Part shown: positions 47,739 to 56,818 of the stretch, piece by piece
Layout: the number at the start of each line of letters is the position of its first letter
How positions within the stretch are numbered: position 1 is the first letter of the stretch
Assembly (NCBI RefSeq): GCF_030644205.1
Contig: NZ_CP128647.1
Location: 1,364,001 to 1,428,000, forward strand
Reading direction: 5' to 3'
Source of the DNA: Mogibacterium neglectum
GTDB taxonomy: Bacteria > Bacillota > Clostridia > Peptostreptococcales > Anaerovoracaceae
Length of the DNA stretch: 64,000 nt
The notes under the pieces: model-generated
What the model was told of the DNA's origin: nothing
Seen by the model: the letters and a program-made list of their open reading frames with translations, nothing else
Database searches by the model: none
Made by a program: the position numbers and the translations under genes

Positions 47739-48050
47739 CTATCTAAAAAACTTCCCCACTTCATCCTTGTACACGAAGTCCGTGACTCCTCCGCAATCCT
47801 CGCACTTGGACGAGCGGCAGCCAAAGCCTTGGCCGTATTTACCAAATCCCACGCGCATTTTATCCGATCCGCAAAATGCACATATCTCATTATACCCCAT
47901 CTCGCGGTTACACGCATCGCTAGAGCCTCCTCGGACGTCTACCGATAAATGCTTACCTGCATTTGGCAGAGCCACGGTATCTGTCTCTTTAAAACCGGAA
48001 GCCACGCTATTTAGCTCATTTTCCGTCATAACCCATCTTCCATCTGCCAT
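47739..48050 (-). CDS. Small zinc-ribbon protein with leader-like N-terminus
   Basis: 103 aa. The C-terminal part carries CAFCGSDKM (about 57-65) and CRSSKCEDCGG (about 78-88), a four- or five-cysteine zinc ribbon. The N-terminal half ends in SVDVRGG and contains TENELNSVASGF, which resembles the double-glycine leaders of bacteriocin-type peptides. ATG 48050 follows GCGGGAG. No peptidase, transporter or modification enzyme is nearby, so processing is speculative. A plain zinc-ribbon protein coupled to DUF4317 is the simplest reading. Confidence 0.65.
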   Translation of the reverse strand: MADGRWVMTENELNSVASGFKETDTVALPNAGKHLSVDVRGGSSDACNREMGYNEICAFCGSDKMRVGFGKYGQGFGCRSSKCEDCGGVTDFVYKDEVGKFFR

Positions 48051-48147
48051 GTTTCTCCCGCCTCTCTATGGATTAATGTGCCGTGTTGTGTTAATATAGT
48101 GCACATATTAATTTTATATTACATTTCAGAAATATCAAGGAGAACAC

Positions 48148-48459
48148 ATGCTCACAGGCAAGCAAAGAAGTTATCTAAAGGGGCTCGCTCAGAAGATCGA
48201 GCCGACTGTATATATTGGCAAGGCTGACCTCACGGAGAACATCGTCCGTTCTATCGACGAAAATCTTACGGCGAATGAACTTGTAAAAGGTCAGATTCAG
48301 GAAGGCTCACTGCTCAACCCTACCGATGTATGTAGCGAACTTGCCGAAACTCTTCACGCTGAATTCGTCGCAGCGATCGGACGCCGCTTCGTGCTATATA
48401 GAAGGGCGAGAAATCCTAAGAATGTAAAAATTGAGCTGCCGAAGGCACCTCGCAAGTAG
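48148..48459 (+). CDS. yhbY: YhbY-family RNA-binding protein (CRM domain)
   Basis: 103 aa. The whole protein is a CRS1/YhbY domain: LTGKQRSYLKGLAQKIEPTV at the start, IGKADLTENIVRSIDENL, and the late AAIGRRFVLYRRARNP. It binds pre-50S particles in E. coli. AAGGAG stands 6 bases before the ATG. A bidirectional terminator follows. Confidence 0.95.
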   Translation: MLTGKQRSYLKGLAQKIEPTVYIGKADLTENIVRSIDENLTANELVKGQIQEGSLLNPTDVCSELAETLHAEFVAAIGRRFVLYRRARNPKNVKIELPKAPRK

Positions 48460-48518
48460 TTTTTATATATTAAATATTAAAGTTGATAGAAACAGATATA
48501 TACACAGAAATAAAAGAA

Positions 48519-48560
48519 TAAGCACTTAGCTCCCATCTTCGGGCTGCTAAGTGCTTTTAC
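48519..48560. terminator. Shared terminator between yhbY and the HD gene
   Basis: AGCACTTAGC / GCTAAGTGCT (48521-48530, 48546-48555) with TTTT on the plus exit and a T-rich run on the minus exit. Confidence 0.85.
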
Positions 48561-48562
48561 AT

Positions 48563-49138
48563 TTATAGTCCAATCTCATCAGCAATCTCACGCATCGCTT
48601 CCAGCGAAATGTCTATAAACTCATCAAAGCTAATGCCTATTTCCTCGATAGCCGCCATGTACTGTCTGTTCGCTCCTGCTGCAAATCTCGTTTCCTTAAA
48701 CCTCTTATTTACCGACTTGTGCTTAACGCTCGCAATCTTCTTATCTGGGTAAATCTGCGCGACAGCCTTGCAGAATCCGCTCATCGGGTCAGCAGCAAGA
48801 AGTGCAATCTCTAAAGTGGATTTCGCAATAACGCCAGACTCCGGGTTATGCGCGCAAATAGCCTGTGCCATAACTGGCTCGTCGTAGCCTTCGTCCTTTA
48901 GAATCTGTGCCGAAACCGGTCCGTGAGTGGACATGTCTGTACGCCAATCAGCCGTCTCTTCGTCTAGGTCGTGTAGCAAGCCACAGATACCCCAAAACTC
49001 TATTTCATCAGGAGCAAGCTTCTTTGCAAGACCCCTCATTATCGCTTCAACCGCATACGAATGCGTGATGTAGTTCTCTCCCTTTACATATTTATGTAGC
49101 AGTTCATTAGCCTGCTCTCTAGTAATGTGCTCGCTCAT
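48563..49138 (-). CDS. HD-domain metal-dependent phosphohydrolase
   Basis: 191 aa. HD motif CGLLHDLDEE (about 50-59), preceding THSYAVEAIMRGL, and the later ICAHNPESG give the metal ligands. The last third (KRFKETRFAAGANRQYM, ISLEAMREI) matches the paralog at 19230-19814, so the two derive from one duplication. Substrate unknown. Confidence 0.85.
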   Translation of the reverse strand: MSEHITREQANELLHKYVKGENYITHSYAVEAIMRGLAKKLAPDEIEFWGICGLLHDLDEETADWRTDMSTHGPVSAQILKDEGYDEPVMAQAICAHNPESGVIAKSTLEIALLAADPMSGFCKAVAQIYPDKKIASVKHKSVNKRFKETRFAAGANRQYMAAIEEIGISFDEFIDISLEAMREIADEIGL

Positions 49139-49441
49139 TTTGTTTCTCCTTTTGCAAATATATTAATCTAAATTTTAACACAAACTGCTTATGTTGGCTA
49201 TATATCGCATTTGACTGATTTAATGACATGCAATAAGATAGTAGATGTGTAAATTGCACAACCACATTATCATGCGCAATTCTCGAGTACACATGTAGTC
49301 GAGTCTAGCGGTGGTTTCGTACGATTTTGTATGCGGTTATGCACGCATTGAAATATACTGAAAAGAAGAGATAGAGTAAAGGTAAAGTTAACGTCAGGAA
49401 TAGAGTTATACATAGGAACAGTGATAGGGATGGGAATAAAG
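49139..49441. other. Gene-free region before the third EamA exporter
   Basis: About 300 bases without a gene. A 22-base near-perfect palindrome CTCGAGTACA..TGTAGTCGAG lies at 49282-49303. The last 60 bases are purine-rich (AGGAATAGAG, AGGAACAGTG). Nothing else is recognised. Confidence 0.4.
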
Positions 49442-50320
49442 ATGGAAAAAGTAATGCATAATAAGAATAAAGGCATATTATTAATAGTATCTTCAGCATT
49501 TTTCTTCGCCTTGATGGGAATCTTCGTCAAGCTCTCGGGTGACCTACCGGCTGTGGAAAAAGCCTTTTTCAGAAACCTAATAGCCGCAATCATCGCTGCG
49601 ATTGTACTGATTAAGGACAAACAGCCAATACAAATCGGACGCAAAAACTATATACCTATGCTCGTGCGAGTGACCGCAGGCACGATCGGGATCCTCGGAA
49701 ATTTCTATGCAGTGAGCCATATAATGGTTGCAGACGCCAGCATGCTCAATAAGCTCTCGCCATTTGCAACGATTATCTTTTCGATTATCATACTCAAAGA
49801 GGTTCCTAAGAAATACCAGATTTTCTGCTTAATGCTCGCCATGACAGGTGCACTGTTCGTAATCAAGCCGGGCTTCTCAGGAAATCCACTAGGTATGGCC
49901 GCTGGTCTTATCGGCGGTATAGGCGCGGGTCTCGCATACACGATGGTGCGCATGCTCGGCTCTAACGGTGTACAGAGGGCGGTCATCGTCTTCTGCTTCT
50001 CAGCCTTCAGCTGCCTATCTATGGTACCGCTGATAGTGCTGAAATATCATGCACCGATGAGCCCATACCAGATTCTGATGCTTCTCTGCGCAGGCTTTGC
50101 CGCTGCAGGAGGGCAGTTCACTATCACTGGTGCATATCGCTATGCCCCTGCAAAGGAAATCTCAATCTACGATTATTCGCAAATCATCTTCACAACTGCG
50201 CTAGGATTCATGGTGTTCGGTGAAATTCCAGATATCTATAGCTTCATCGGATATGCGATTATCATAACGGCTGGTACTATAATCTTCTTCAAATCGAAGA
50301 ATGAACAGCAGGCAAATTAA
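49442..50320 (+). CDS. EamA/DMT-family exporter
   Basis: 292 aa, ten helices in two EamA repeats; FALMGIFVKLSGDLPAVEKAF (in part) and the second-repeat end ALGFMVFGEIPDIYSFIG are typical. Three in-frame ATGs lie close together; 49442 is chosen, with GGGA 8 bases upstream, though 49421 is possible. It is followed by a GC-rich terminator. Confidence 0.87.
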   Translation: MEKVMHNKNKGILLIVSSAFFFALMGIFVKLSGDLPAVEKAFFRNLIAAIIAAIVLIKDKQPIQIGRKNYIPMLVRVTAGTIGILGNFYAVSHIMVADASMLNKLSPFATIIFSIIILKEVPKKYQIFCLMLAMTGALFVIKPGFSGNPLGMAAGLIGGIGAGLAYTMVRMLGSNGVQRAVIVFCFSAFSCLSMVPLIVLKYHAPMSPYQILMLLCAGFAAAGGQFTITGAYRYAPAKEISIYDYSQIIFTTALGFMVFGEIPDIYSFIGYAIIITAGTIIFFKSKNEQQAN

Positions 50321-50336
50321 GATTAGATAGTAGAAT

Positions 50337-50371
50337 GCCGCGCTGCCCGAGTGGGCGGCGCGGCGTTTTAA
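50337..50371 (+). terminator. GC-rich terminator of the EamA gene
   Basis: GCCGCGCTGCCC / GGGCGGCGCGGC (one G-T pair) with a 4-base loop, then TTTTAATTTA. Confidence 0.85.
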
Positions 50372-50419
50372 TTTATTATTTTATTAAATATTATATCCCC
50401 ACTTCTTGAGGAGTTACAT

Positions 50420-51490
50420 CTACCTCTTATACCTCGGTGTCTCGAGCTTGACCGGTTCCGGATTTAGCAGCACCCACTTAGTCGCAAGCTCACACAGTCT
50501 ATCTAGTGAAGTCTCATTAAAATCCCCTCTAGGACTTATGCTCGAAGCCAGGCTCTTAACCTCTTCGAGTTCCGCCTCAGGCAGTGATACCCCAGTTGCT
50601 ACATGCTTTACGAAATCGTCTAGCATCATGCGATAATCTCTGTTCCAGTTGCACCCGCCATTTCTATTCATCTCATCCTGAACGCGGCCAGCAATTCTCA
50701 CAACCTCGCCCTGAAGAGTCTCTGCTGCACCATGTGAAGGTATCAGGAGTTCCCAGAGCTCTGCAAACTGTTCATTCCAAGTATTACCTTCTACTACAAT
50801 CGGGGATACACCGTCGTGGATTTTGCGAGCCTTTACTGGCTCTACATCAAATAGCTGATAAAGCTTGGCAAGCCCCGTATCTATCTCATCTACATAGTCT
50901 GGGTGGGAGCTTCCTCTATGGAATTCGACATCCTCACCGATTTTTCTCACATATTCCTTGACCGCAGGCGTCACCTCAGCTCCTGCATCTACGAGAATTT
51001 CAGCAACTTTCGCGCATTTCCCTATATCTATTCCTCGGCATGATACAAGCGCCTCCTCGAGAGGCGTGCGCTTCCATATACTGTTCCTAGCGTTTAGGTC
51101 AACTCCTTGCTCGACGAGCAGCTTTACATTATCTGGTACGTATCCAGATGCAGCGCTATGAAGAGGTGTGTTTCCATAATTATCTGGCGTAGCAACGTCA
51201 CCGCCTAATTCAAACAGCACCTTAAACACCTTCGCGTTATTTCTAGCGTGGAAATTAAGTGGAGTACGTCCGTAAGAGTTCAGTGTATTGACATCGAGTC
51301 CCTCCTCTACAAGCCAAGGTATGATTTCAGATGGGATTCCATAGTGATGCAAAGCAGTGTTGAGGTCACAGCGACCTGCATAAGCTGTAATCTCGCATTT
51401 GTCGAATACCGCTTTTATCTCCTCGATATCACCTCTACGCAGTATCTCGTAAAAGTCGCTAGGTAACGTCTTTCTCTTTTTCTTAGCCAT
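50420..51490 (-). CDS. Ankyrin-repeat protein
   Basis: 356 aa. Four or so ankyrin repeats in the first ~190 residues (DLNTALHHYGIPSEIIPWLV, VNTLNSYGRTPLNFHARNNA, YGNTPLHSAASGYVPDNVKL, KRTPLEEALVSCRG). The C-terminal ~160 residues have no repeat and are not recognised. No signal peptide. It follows the M18 aminopeptidase gene by 11 bases, so the two are cotranscribed. Confidence 0.8.
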   Translation of the reverse strand: MAKKKRKTLPSDFYEILRRGDIEEIKAVFDKCEITAYAGRCDLNTALHHYGIPSEIIPWLVEEGLDVNTLNSYGRTPLNFHARNNAKVFKVLFELGGDVATPDNYGNTPLHSAASGYVPDNVKLLVEQGVDLNARNSIWKRTPLEEALVSCRGIDIGKCAKVAEILVDAGAEVTPAVKEYVRKIGEDVEFHRGSSHPDYVDEIDTGLAKLYQLFDVEPVKARKIHDGVSPIVVEGNTWNEQFAELWELLIPSHGAAETLQGEVVRIAGRVQDEMNRNGGCNWNRDYRMMLDDFVKHVATGVSLPEAELEEVKSLASSISPRGDFNETSLDRLCELATKWVLLNPEPVKLETPRYKR

Positions 51491-51501
51491 GAGCCCTCCT
51501 C

Positions 51502-52812
51502 TTAATCCACCAGTTCAAATGAGCCAGCCTTATCTACTCTAAAAGTCTTCGAGTAAAATACTGTCATCACATCTACAAGGTTCTTCGTATCCCTTGCGCC
51601 TACAGTTTCGTAGCACGAATGCATCGCTAGCTGTGCCAGCCCAATATCGACGGTGTTCAGCGATACGTGGGCATTCGATACGTTTCCCAATGTGCTGCCG
51701 CCTCTTGTGTCTGATCTATTTGTAAATACCTGAACTGGTATATCATTCGACTCACAGATGTCACGGAAAACCGCACAGCTCACGGCGTCTGTCGTGTAGT
51801 GCTGTGCAGCGTTGAACTTGATTACTATGCCTTTATTTACCATAGGTCTATTTATAGGATCCGCCTTCTCAGGATGATTTGGATGCACTGCATGTGCATT
51901 ATCCGCACTCACCATGAAGCTTGAAAAAACCGCCCTATAGTATCCTTCTTCATCCTCGCCTGAAGCGAGTGAGATGCGTTTCAGCACCTCCTCTAGGAAA
52001 GTGGAATCTGCGCCCTGCTTGGTGAGAGAACCAGTCTCTTCATTGTCGAAAACCGCTAGCACTGGTACGCTGTGTGAATTCTTCGCTGCGATGAAGCCCT
52101 CGAGGCATCCGTACACGCACTGTAAATCATCTAGGTGTGGCGCTGAGATGTACTCGCCTCTACCACCCCACACCTTGCCCTTATCTCGAACGTATAGAAA
52201 TAGGTCATGCGAGAGTATATCTGACTCTGATACGCCAGCAGCCTCAGCTATAATTCTCATAAATGAACCCTTTGCCTCATCTACCGAGCCGAGAACAGGG
52301 AGCATGTCAACCTGTGCGTTCCACGTCTGGTTTTTGTTAGCATCACGGTTCATATGAATTGCGACATTTGGAATAAGCAGCAAGTCCTTATCCACATTAA
52401 CGAGCCTAACCTCGTATTTATTACCATTTTTTACAATTATCCTGCCAGCAACACTCAGCGGTCTATCGAGCCACGGAGCCATGAGCATACCGCCGTAACC
52501 TTCGACATTGAGCTTTACATATCCGTTTTCAACGATTTCAGGATTTTCCTTAACCTTGAATGCTGGTGAATCTGAATGAGCAGCACTGATCATAAAGCCA
52601 GTAAAATCAAAGCTTGGAGTCCTAAACGCAATTATGCTCGAAGCGTTTCTAACCACGAAGTACTTTCCGCCTTCTGAAAGCTCCCATTTTGCAGACTCTG
52701 CAAGCTCAGTGTAACCTTCCTCTTCAAGCCTCGCCTTAATATTAGCTACCGCATGAAAAGCCGTCGGTGACTTATCTAGAAATGATATGAGTTCCTTGTT
52801 ATAATCTGTCAT
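51502..52812 (-). CDS. M18-family aminopeptidase
   Basis: 436 aa zinc aminopeptidase of the ApeB type. Metal ligands are in ISAAHSDSPAFKVKENP (about 76-92), DNEETGSLTKQGADS (about 255-269), SADNAHAVHPNHP and the late AMHSCYE. It removes N-terminal residues, with acidic preference in some relatives. It is upstream of the ankyrin gene on the same strand. Confidence 0.94.
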   Translation of the reverse strand: MTDYNKELISFLDKSPTAFHAVANIKARLEEEGYTELAESAKWELSEGGKYFVVRNASSIIAFRTPSFDFTGFMISAAHSDSPAFKVKENPEIVENGYVKLNVEGYGGMLMAPWLDRPLSVAGRIIVKNGNKYEVRLVNVDKDLLLIPNVAIHMNRDANKNQTWNAQVDMLPVLGSVDEAKGSFMRIIAEAAGVSESDILSHDLFLYVRDKGKVWGGRGEYISAPHLDDLQCVYGCLEGFIAAKNSHSVPVLAVFDNEETGSLTKQGADSTFLEEVLKRISLASGEDEEGYYRAVFSSFMVSADNAHAVHPNHPEKADPINRPMVNKGIVIKFNAAQHYTTDAVSCAVFRDICESNDIPVQVFTNRSDTRGGSTLGNVSNAHVSLNTVDIGLAQLAMHSCYETVGARDTKNLVDVMTVFYSKTFRVDKAGSFELVD

Positions 52813-52932
52813 CGAATTCTCCCTCTATATATCCGTGTTTCTCGCTAGCATTTGGTTCTACGTATCCTTCACCTTACACTAGCGCGATTTATCTATATTT
52901 GAATCCATTACAAGCAGTATATCATAGTAGCA

Positions 52933-53937
52933 TTATTTCTTCTTCATTACATACCGCTGATTTCGACTAGTCACCTTGCCTGGAATTGTCATCTCTATAA
53001 TCTCGTCCTCTATCGCAGGCTGCAAGTAATTTTCTCTAAAAGACTTTCTCGACTTTAGCCCAAGTGCTCCCATGAGCTGTACGGCTGTATAAGGTATATC
53101 AAATTCCATAGTTTCCATCAGTCGCTCTACCTGAGCAGTGGTATTTTCATACATTGCAGTGGGTTTACTCAAAACTTCCCCGAGCGCAGCATCTAGTCGC
53201 TTCAGTATGAACATTATGAATTCATCAGAATCGCCATTCTTATGGCATCTAGCAATCACTTCATAATACTCGCTTTGGCAGTTTCTAATCTGACTCTCAA
53301 ATGGCACATACTGAAAAAGTTCACGCCAGCCATATAAAAGTGCAGTCTGCCATAGCCTGGCCATCCTACCATTTCCATCTGCAAAAGGATGAATGAATAC
53401 AAACTCATAATGAAATACAGATGACATAATCAGTGGGTGAACGTTTCCTTTCTCTCGGTTCATCCATTCAAATAAATCGTTCATCTGTCCAGTTACGAGC
53501 TTCGCTGGCGGAGCCATGAATATGCATCTATCCCCGTCTAAAGCACCTTCTTCACTACTTCTGAATTTACCGCATTCCGGCACAATTCCGTCGGTCATTA
53601 CTCCATGCATACGCTTTAAATCTTCCATATTAAATGGCTTGATTTCTTGAATGTCTTCGTATGCACGATAAGCATTTTGAACTTCCTTAATCTCGTCCCT
53701 GTTACCGATGACAGTTCTGCCATCAATTACGTCTCTGACCTCAGCAAGAGATAGTGAGTTTGCTTCGATCGCAAGCGACGAATGAATAGACCTTATCCTG
53801 TTACTTCTCCGTAGATTCGGGTGGGTGCTCAAGGTGTGGTAGCCTTGTATCTTACCGACTTTCTCAGAGATATCACTTATTAACTTGAGCATTGATTCCG
53901 TTATGTTATATGGTGGTTTGTACATCTGGGTGTTCAC
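52933..53937 (-). CDS. Fic-domain protein (AMP-transferase type) with C-terminal winged helix
   Basis: 334 aa. The catalytic Fic motif is HPFADGNGRMARLW (about 195-208), full consensus. An N-terminal inhibitory helix with SSLAIEAN (about 53-60) marks the auto-inhibited class II. The last ~70 residues look like a winged helix (QLMGALGLKSRKSFRENYLQ). The start may be GTG at 53937 or ATG 12 bases inside; neither has a strong RBS. There is no separate antitoxin gene. It may target proteins by adenylylation. Direct repeats lie in front of the gene. Confidence 0.88.
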   Translation of the reverse strand: MNTQMYKPPYNITESMLKLISDISEKVGKIQGYHTLSTHPNLRRSNRIRSIHSSLAIEANSLSLAEVRDVIDGRTVIGNRDEIKEVQNAYRAYEDIQEIKPFNMEDLKRMHGVMTDGIVPECGKFRSSEEGALDGDRCIFMAPPAKLVTGQMNDLFEWMNREKGNVHPLIMSSVFHYEFVFIHPFADGNGRMARLWQTALLYGWRELFQYVPFESQIRNCQSEYYEVIARCHKNGDSDEFIMFILKRLDAALGEVLSKPTAMYENTTAQVERLMETMEFDIPYTAVQLMGALGLKSRKSFRENYLQPAIEDEIIEMTIPGKVTSRNQRYVMKKK

Positions 53938-53940
53938 TTT

Positions 53941-53979
53941 GACTTAATTATCTTGGGTTTTAACTTAGGTGTTATCTTG
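53941..53979. promoter_or_regulatory. Direct repeats upstream of the Fic gene (candidate operator)
   Basis: Two related units on the plus strand, ACTTAATTATCTTG (53942-53955) and AACTTAGGTGTTATCTTG (53962-53979), lie immediately before the start. They could bind the gene's own winged helix. The role is inferred. Confidence 0.35.
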
Positions 53980-54011
53980 AGTGTATCATGGCATCGCATA
54001 GCTGTAAATAT

Positions 54012-54053
54012 AGAAAACCCGCACCACTTAACCACCAGTAGCGCGGGTTTTAA
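54012..54053 (-). terminator. Terminator of the fprA gene
   Basis: AAAACCCGC / GCGGGTTTT stem (54014-54022, 54043-54051), with TTTTC on the minus exit. Confidence 0.75.
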
Positions 54054-54108
54054 CTCTATTCTATAGTCCCCTAAATCCCATATTTAGATATCTATATGTG
54101 CTACAAAC

Positions 54109-55296
54109 CTATTTAACAAGCTCCGCAACCATATCCGGAATCTTTGCGAAGTCCTCTTCATCTGGATTCCAGCAGGAACGTACATTTCCTTCCATAACTT
54201 CAAAACCAGCCTCAGCGAGCTTAGTCTGTAGAATCTTAACCGACTCACCGCTCCAGCCGTAACAGCCGAATGCAGCAGCCTTCTTGTTCTTGAACTTGAG
54301 TGTCTTGAGGAACGATAACCATCCTGCAACGCTTGTCAAAACATCGTTCACGCAAGTCGGCGAACCAACAACAATGGCCTTGGATTTGAATACCTCGGTC
54401 ATGATTTCATTCTTATCAGCTTTTGCGATATTATAGACTTTTACAACAGTATCCGATGACTGCTTGTGAATCTCATCAGCGATTGCATGCGCCAGCTTAG
54501 TCGTTCCCTCCCACATCGTGTCGTATGCAACAGTAATCTGATTCTCCTGATAAGCATCTGCCCAAGCAGCGTATTTCTCAACAATCTGACCAGGATTATC
54601 ACGCCATACTACACCATGTGACGGAGCAATTATATCTATTGGCAAGTTCAATTCAGCGATTTCCGCAAGCTTCTTGGTTACAAATGGCGCGAAAGGATTG
54701 AGGATATTTGCAAAGTACTTCATCGCTTCCTTATCGAGCAGCGCCTGATCCGCGAGGTCGTTGAACATCTCCTCAACTGCAAAGTGCTGACCGAACGCAT
54801 CCATAGAAAACAGGATATTGTCACCAGTCATGTATGTAGCCATCGAGTCTGGCCAGTGCAGCATCTTCATCTCCACAAATACGAGCTGCTTGTCGTTTCC
54901 GATGTCTAAGCTGTCACCAGTCTTTACAACGTTGAAGTTCCAGCCCTGCTTGCCATACTGTCCTTCGAGACTCTTCACGCATGCCGCTGTGCAGTAAAGA
55001 GGTGTACCCGGAATCTCCTTGAGTAGCGCCGGCAGCGAGCCCGAATGGTCCTGCTCACCATGGTTTACGATGATTGCATCAATCTTATCGAGCACCCCTT
55101 CAGCCTTCAAGTTATCTATAAACTCATCTCTGTGCGGAAGCCACACGGTATCCACCAGAATCGTTTTCTCTTCCTCAATCAAAAATGCATTTTGGCTAGA
55201 CCCATTCAAGATCGAATACTCATCTCCATGGAACATCTCGAGTTCCCAGTCCATGTATCCTAACCAGCTTACGTTACCCTTTACAAGCTTTCTCAT
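54109..55296 (-). CDS. FprA-type flavodiiron protein
   Basis: 395 aa A-type flavoprotein that reduces O2 (or NO) to protect anaerobes. The N-terminal metallo-beta-lactamase-like di-iron domain shows NHGEQDHSGSLPAL (about 79-92) and MLHWPDSMATY. The C-terminal flavodoxin domain begins near residue 255 (VAYDTMWEGTTKLAHAIAD) and includes AAAFGCYGWSGESV. It needs a rubredoxin or other reductase not seen here. It is monocistronic, with its own terminator. Confidence 0.95.
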   Translation of the reverse strand: MRKLVKGNVSWLGYMDWELEMFHGDEYSILNGSSQNAFLIEEEKTILVDTVWLPHRDEFIDNLKAEGVLDKIDAIIVNHGEQDHSGSLPALLKEIPGTPLYCTAACVKSLEGQYGKQGWNFNVVKTGDSLDIGNDKQLVFVEMKMLHWPDSMATYMTGDNILFSMDAFGQHFAVEEMFNDLADQALLDKEAMKYFANILNPFAPFVTKKLAEIAELNLPIDIIAPSHGVVWRDNPGQIVEKYAAWADAYQENQITVAYDTMWEGTTKLAHAIADEIHKQSSDTVVKVYNIAKADKNEIMTEVFKSKAIVVGSPTCVNDVLTSVAGWLSFLKTLKFKNKKAAAFGCYGWSGESVKILQTKLAEAGFEVMEGNVRSCWNPDEEDFAKIPDMVAELVK

Positions 55297-55433
55297 ACTA
55301 GTCTCCTTATAATCATACTGCGCTTGGTTTCAACCATTCATTTGAGCGTTATTATATCATTTTAATACGGATTTCTCCGCTTTATATTTTGTTTTTTCAG
55401 GTACTTTCTCTCCGTCCTGTTCATTCTATCTCT

Positions 55434-56579
55434 TTATAGTTTCTTTAAACGCCTTCGCTCTTTCAAATTCCTCATATAAAAGAACCCGATCGAATGAACC
55501 GTAATTGCTGCGATTGCCGCCGTCGTTATATGGAGAACTGCCGCGTCATTATGTGCAAGATTATAGCTCGCAACACTACCAAATATGAATATCCACAGCT
55601 GAACAGCATAGTACTTCGCATCAAAGCTAAGGTGTGGCTTGCTGTACATATTATTTGCAATAACCGCCCACTGGAACATGAAGATCCCTGCATACATGAA
55701 AAGTGTGACAAAATGCACGTTCGCATCGTTGCGACTTATAAAACTCATCGATACGGTAATCATAATCAGCCCGATATAAATTGGGTAATGGCTGTACATG
55801 AGGAACATTCCATTCGTATCTGCGTGTTCGTCGATGCCGTGATTGAGCACGCTGAAATAATACATGAATAGGCATGCGACTATCATGAAGTACAGTACTG
55901 AACTAAGCGTAAAGGTCTTGAGCGTGAAAAAAGGGGCGATTCCCATGATCATCTCACCTAGATTTATAATTGTAAGCAGCGAGATTCTCTCAACGAGGTG
56001 CACGAAATTTATATCGATACGCTCAAACCTCCTTCTAAAATAAATCGGCATAAGGAACGTCACGATAATCGTCGCGAGATATATGTAAATGCCTATCGCT
56101 ATTGGGAAGTGGCTCGCAGCAAGCATACCGAACACTCTTACCCCCGTCACCCCGAGGAAGCCACGGATTGAAATGCGCTCTGCTTTTGTAGGCCCATGAC
56201 TATAATACTGCGCAAAGTACTGCACGAATAGCACGAACGACAGCGATGCTATGGTCCAGCACAGGTGGTCAAAGTGGTCATGCCAGTCGTCGACAATCAT
56301 GCCCGCAAACACCAGTAGGATCATCATCTTGACGAACATTATCGACAGGTTAAGAAATGAATTTTTTCCATACTGATTCGTGAACACCGTCTGAAGCATC
56401 CACGCATCAACTAGCACGAAGGTCGTCATAATGAAGGCGAAGAATGCCTCCCCACCCACAACACCATCGTGTAGATGATGAATCAGCTCAGTCGTCTTCG
56501 AGATAGCATATACGAACACTAGGTCATAAAATAGCTCGGTAAATTCGACATTTTTGTGCTTGATAGTGGATTTAAGCAT
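55434..56579 (-). CDS. Low-temperature-requirement A (LtrA) family membrane protein
   Basis: 381 aa with about eleven or twelve membrane helices. It opens KNVEFTELFYDLVFVYAIS, the family signature, and has ERISLLTIINLGEMIMGI. LtrA was named from Listeria cold growth; its biochemical role is not settled. A terminator-like hairpin ends right before its ribosome site, so expression is probably controlled by attenuation. It is the only gene on that transcript as far as can be seen. Confidence 0.88.
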   Translation of the reverse strand: MLKSTIKHKNVEFTELFYDLVFVYAISKTTELIHHLHDGVVGGEAFFAFIMTTFVLVDAWMLQTVFTNQYGKNSFLNLSIMFVKMMILLVFAGMIVDDWHDHFDHLCWTIASLSFVLFVQYFAQYYSHGPTKAERISIRGFLGVTGVRVFGMLAASHFPIAIGIYIYLATIIVTFLMPIYFRRRFERIDINFVHLVERISLLTIINLGEMIMGIAPFFTLKTFTLSSVLYFMIVACLFMYYFSVLNHGIDEHADTNGMFLMYSHYPIYIGLIMITVSMSFISRNDANVHFVTLFMYAGIFMFQWAVIANNMYSKPHLSFDAKYYAVQLWIFIFGSVASYNLAHNDAAVLHITTAAIAAITVHSIGFFYMRNLKERRRLKKL

Positions 56580-56589
56580 ATTACTCCTT

Positions 56590-56630
56590 AAAAAACAAAA
56601 ACCGTATAGCCTGTTTCTTAACTATACGGG
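56590..56630 (-). terminator. Attenuator-type hairpin in the ltrA leader
   Basis: On the minus strand CCGTATAG / CTATACGG (56602-56609, 56622-56629) is followed by TTTTTGTTTTTT and then AAGGAG directly before the ltrA ATG. Since it is upstream of its gene, it should act as a regulated terminator. The bases above it (to ~56720) contain further pairs, ACCGTC with GACGG, and GACG/CGTC as an alternative. Confidence 0.65.
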
Positions 56631-56681
56631 TATTCCGACGCGCCGTCAATGTGCGGGGACTAGAACATTAGTGTTATCCAA

Positions 56682-56699
56682 AATATCAATATTGATATT
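56682..56699. promoter_or_regulatory. 18-bp perfect palindrome between divergent genes
   Basis: AATATCAATATTGATATT lies between ltrA and the 56819 gene. It is self-complementary over all 18 bases, so it could be an operator for a dimeric regulator or part of the leader RNA. Confidence 0.4.
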
Positions 56700-56818
56700 G
56701 ATAGACGGTTAAGTGTACCACTTTGTATTTTCCTATTAAATTGCTTTTTTTAAATTTTTTAAATGATAGTATAAGCTTAGGAAGCATTTACACAAATTAT
56801 TGAAACAGAGGCGGCTCT

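Noticed and set aside
19230-49138. The two HD proteins as a toxin-antitoxin or defence system
   Set aside because: They lie 29 kb apart on opposite strands with no partner genes; simple paralogs are more likely.
6546-50320. The three EamA exporters as a recent gene expansion
   Set aside because: Their sequences differ throughout and their contexts are unrelated; this is a large superfamily with many members per genome.
52933-53937. Fic protein as a fic-antitoxin (FicTA) toxin system
   Set aside because: The inhibitory helix is inside the same protein and no small antitoxin gene precedes it.
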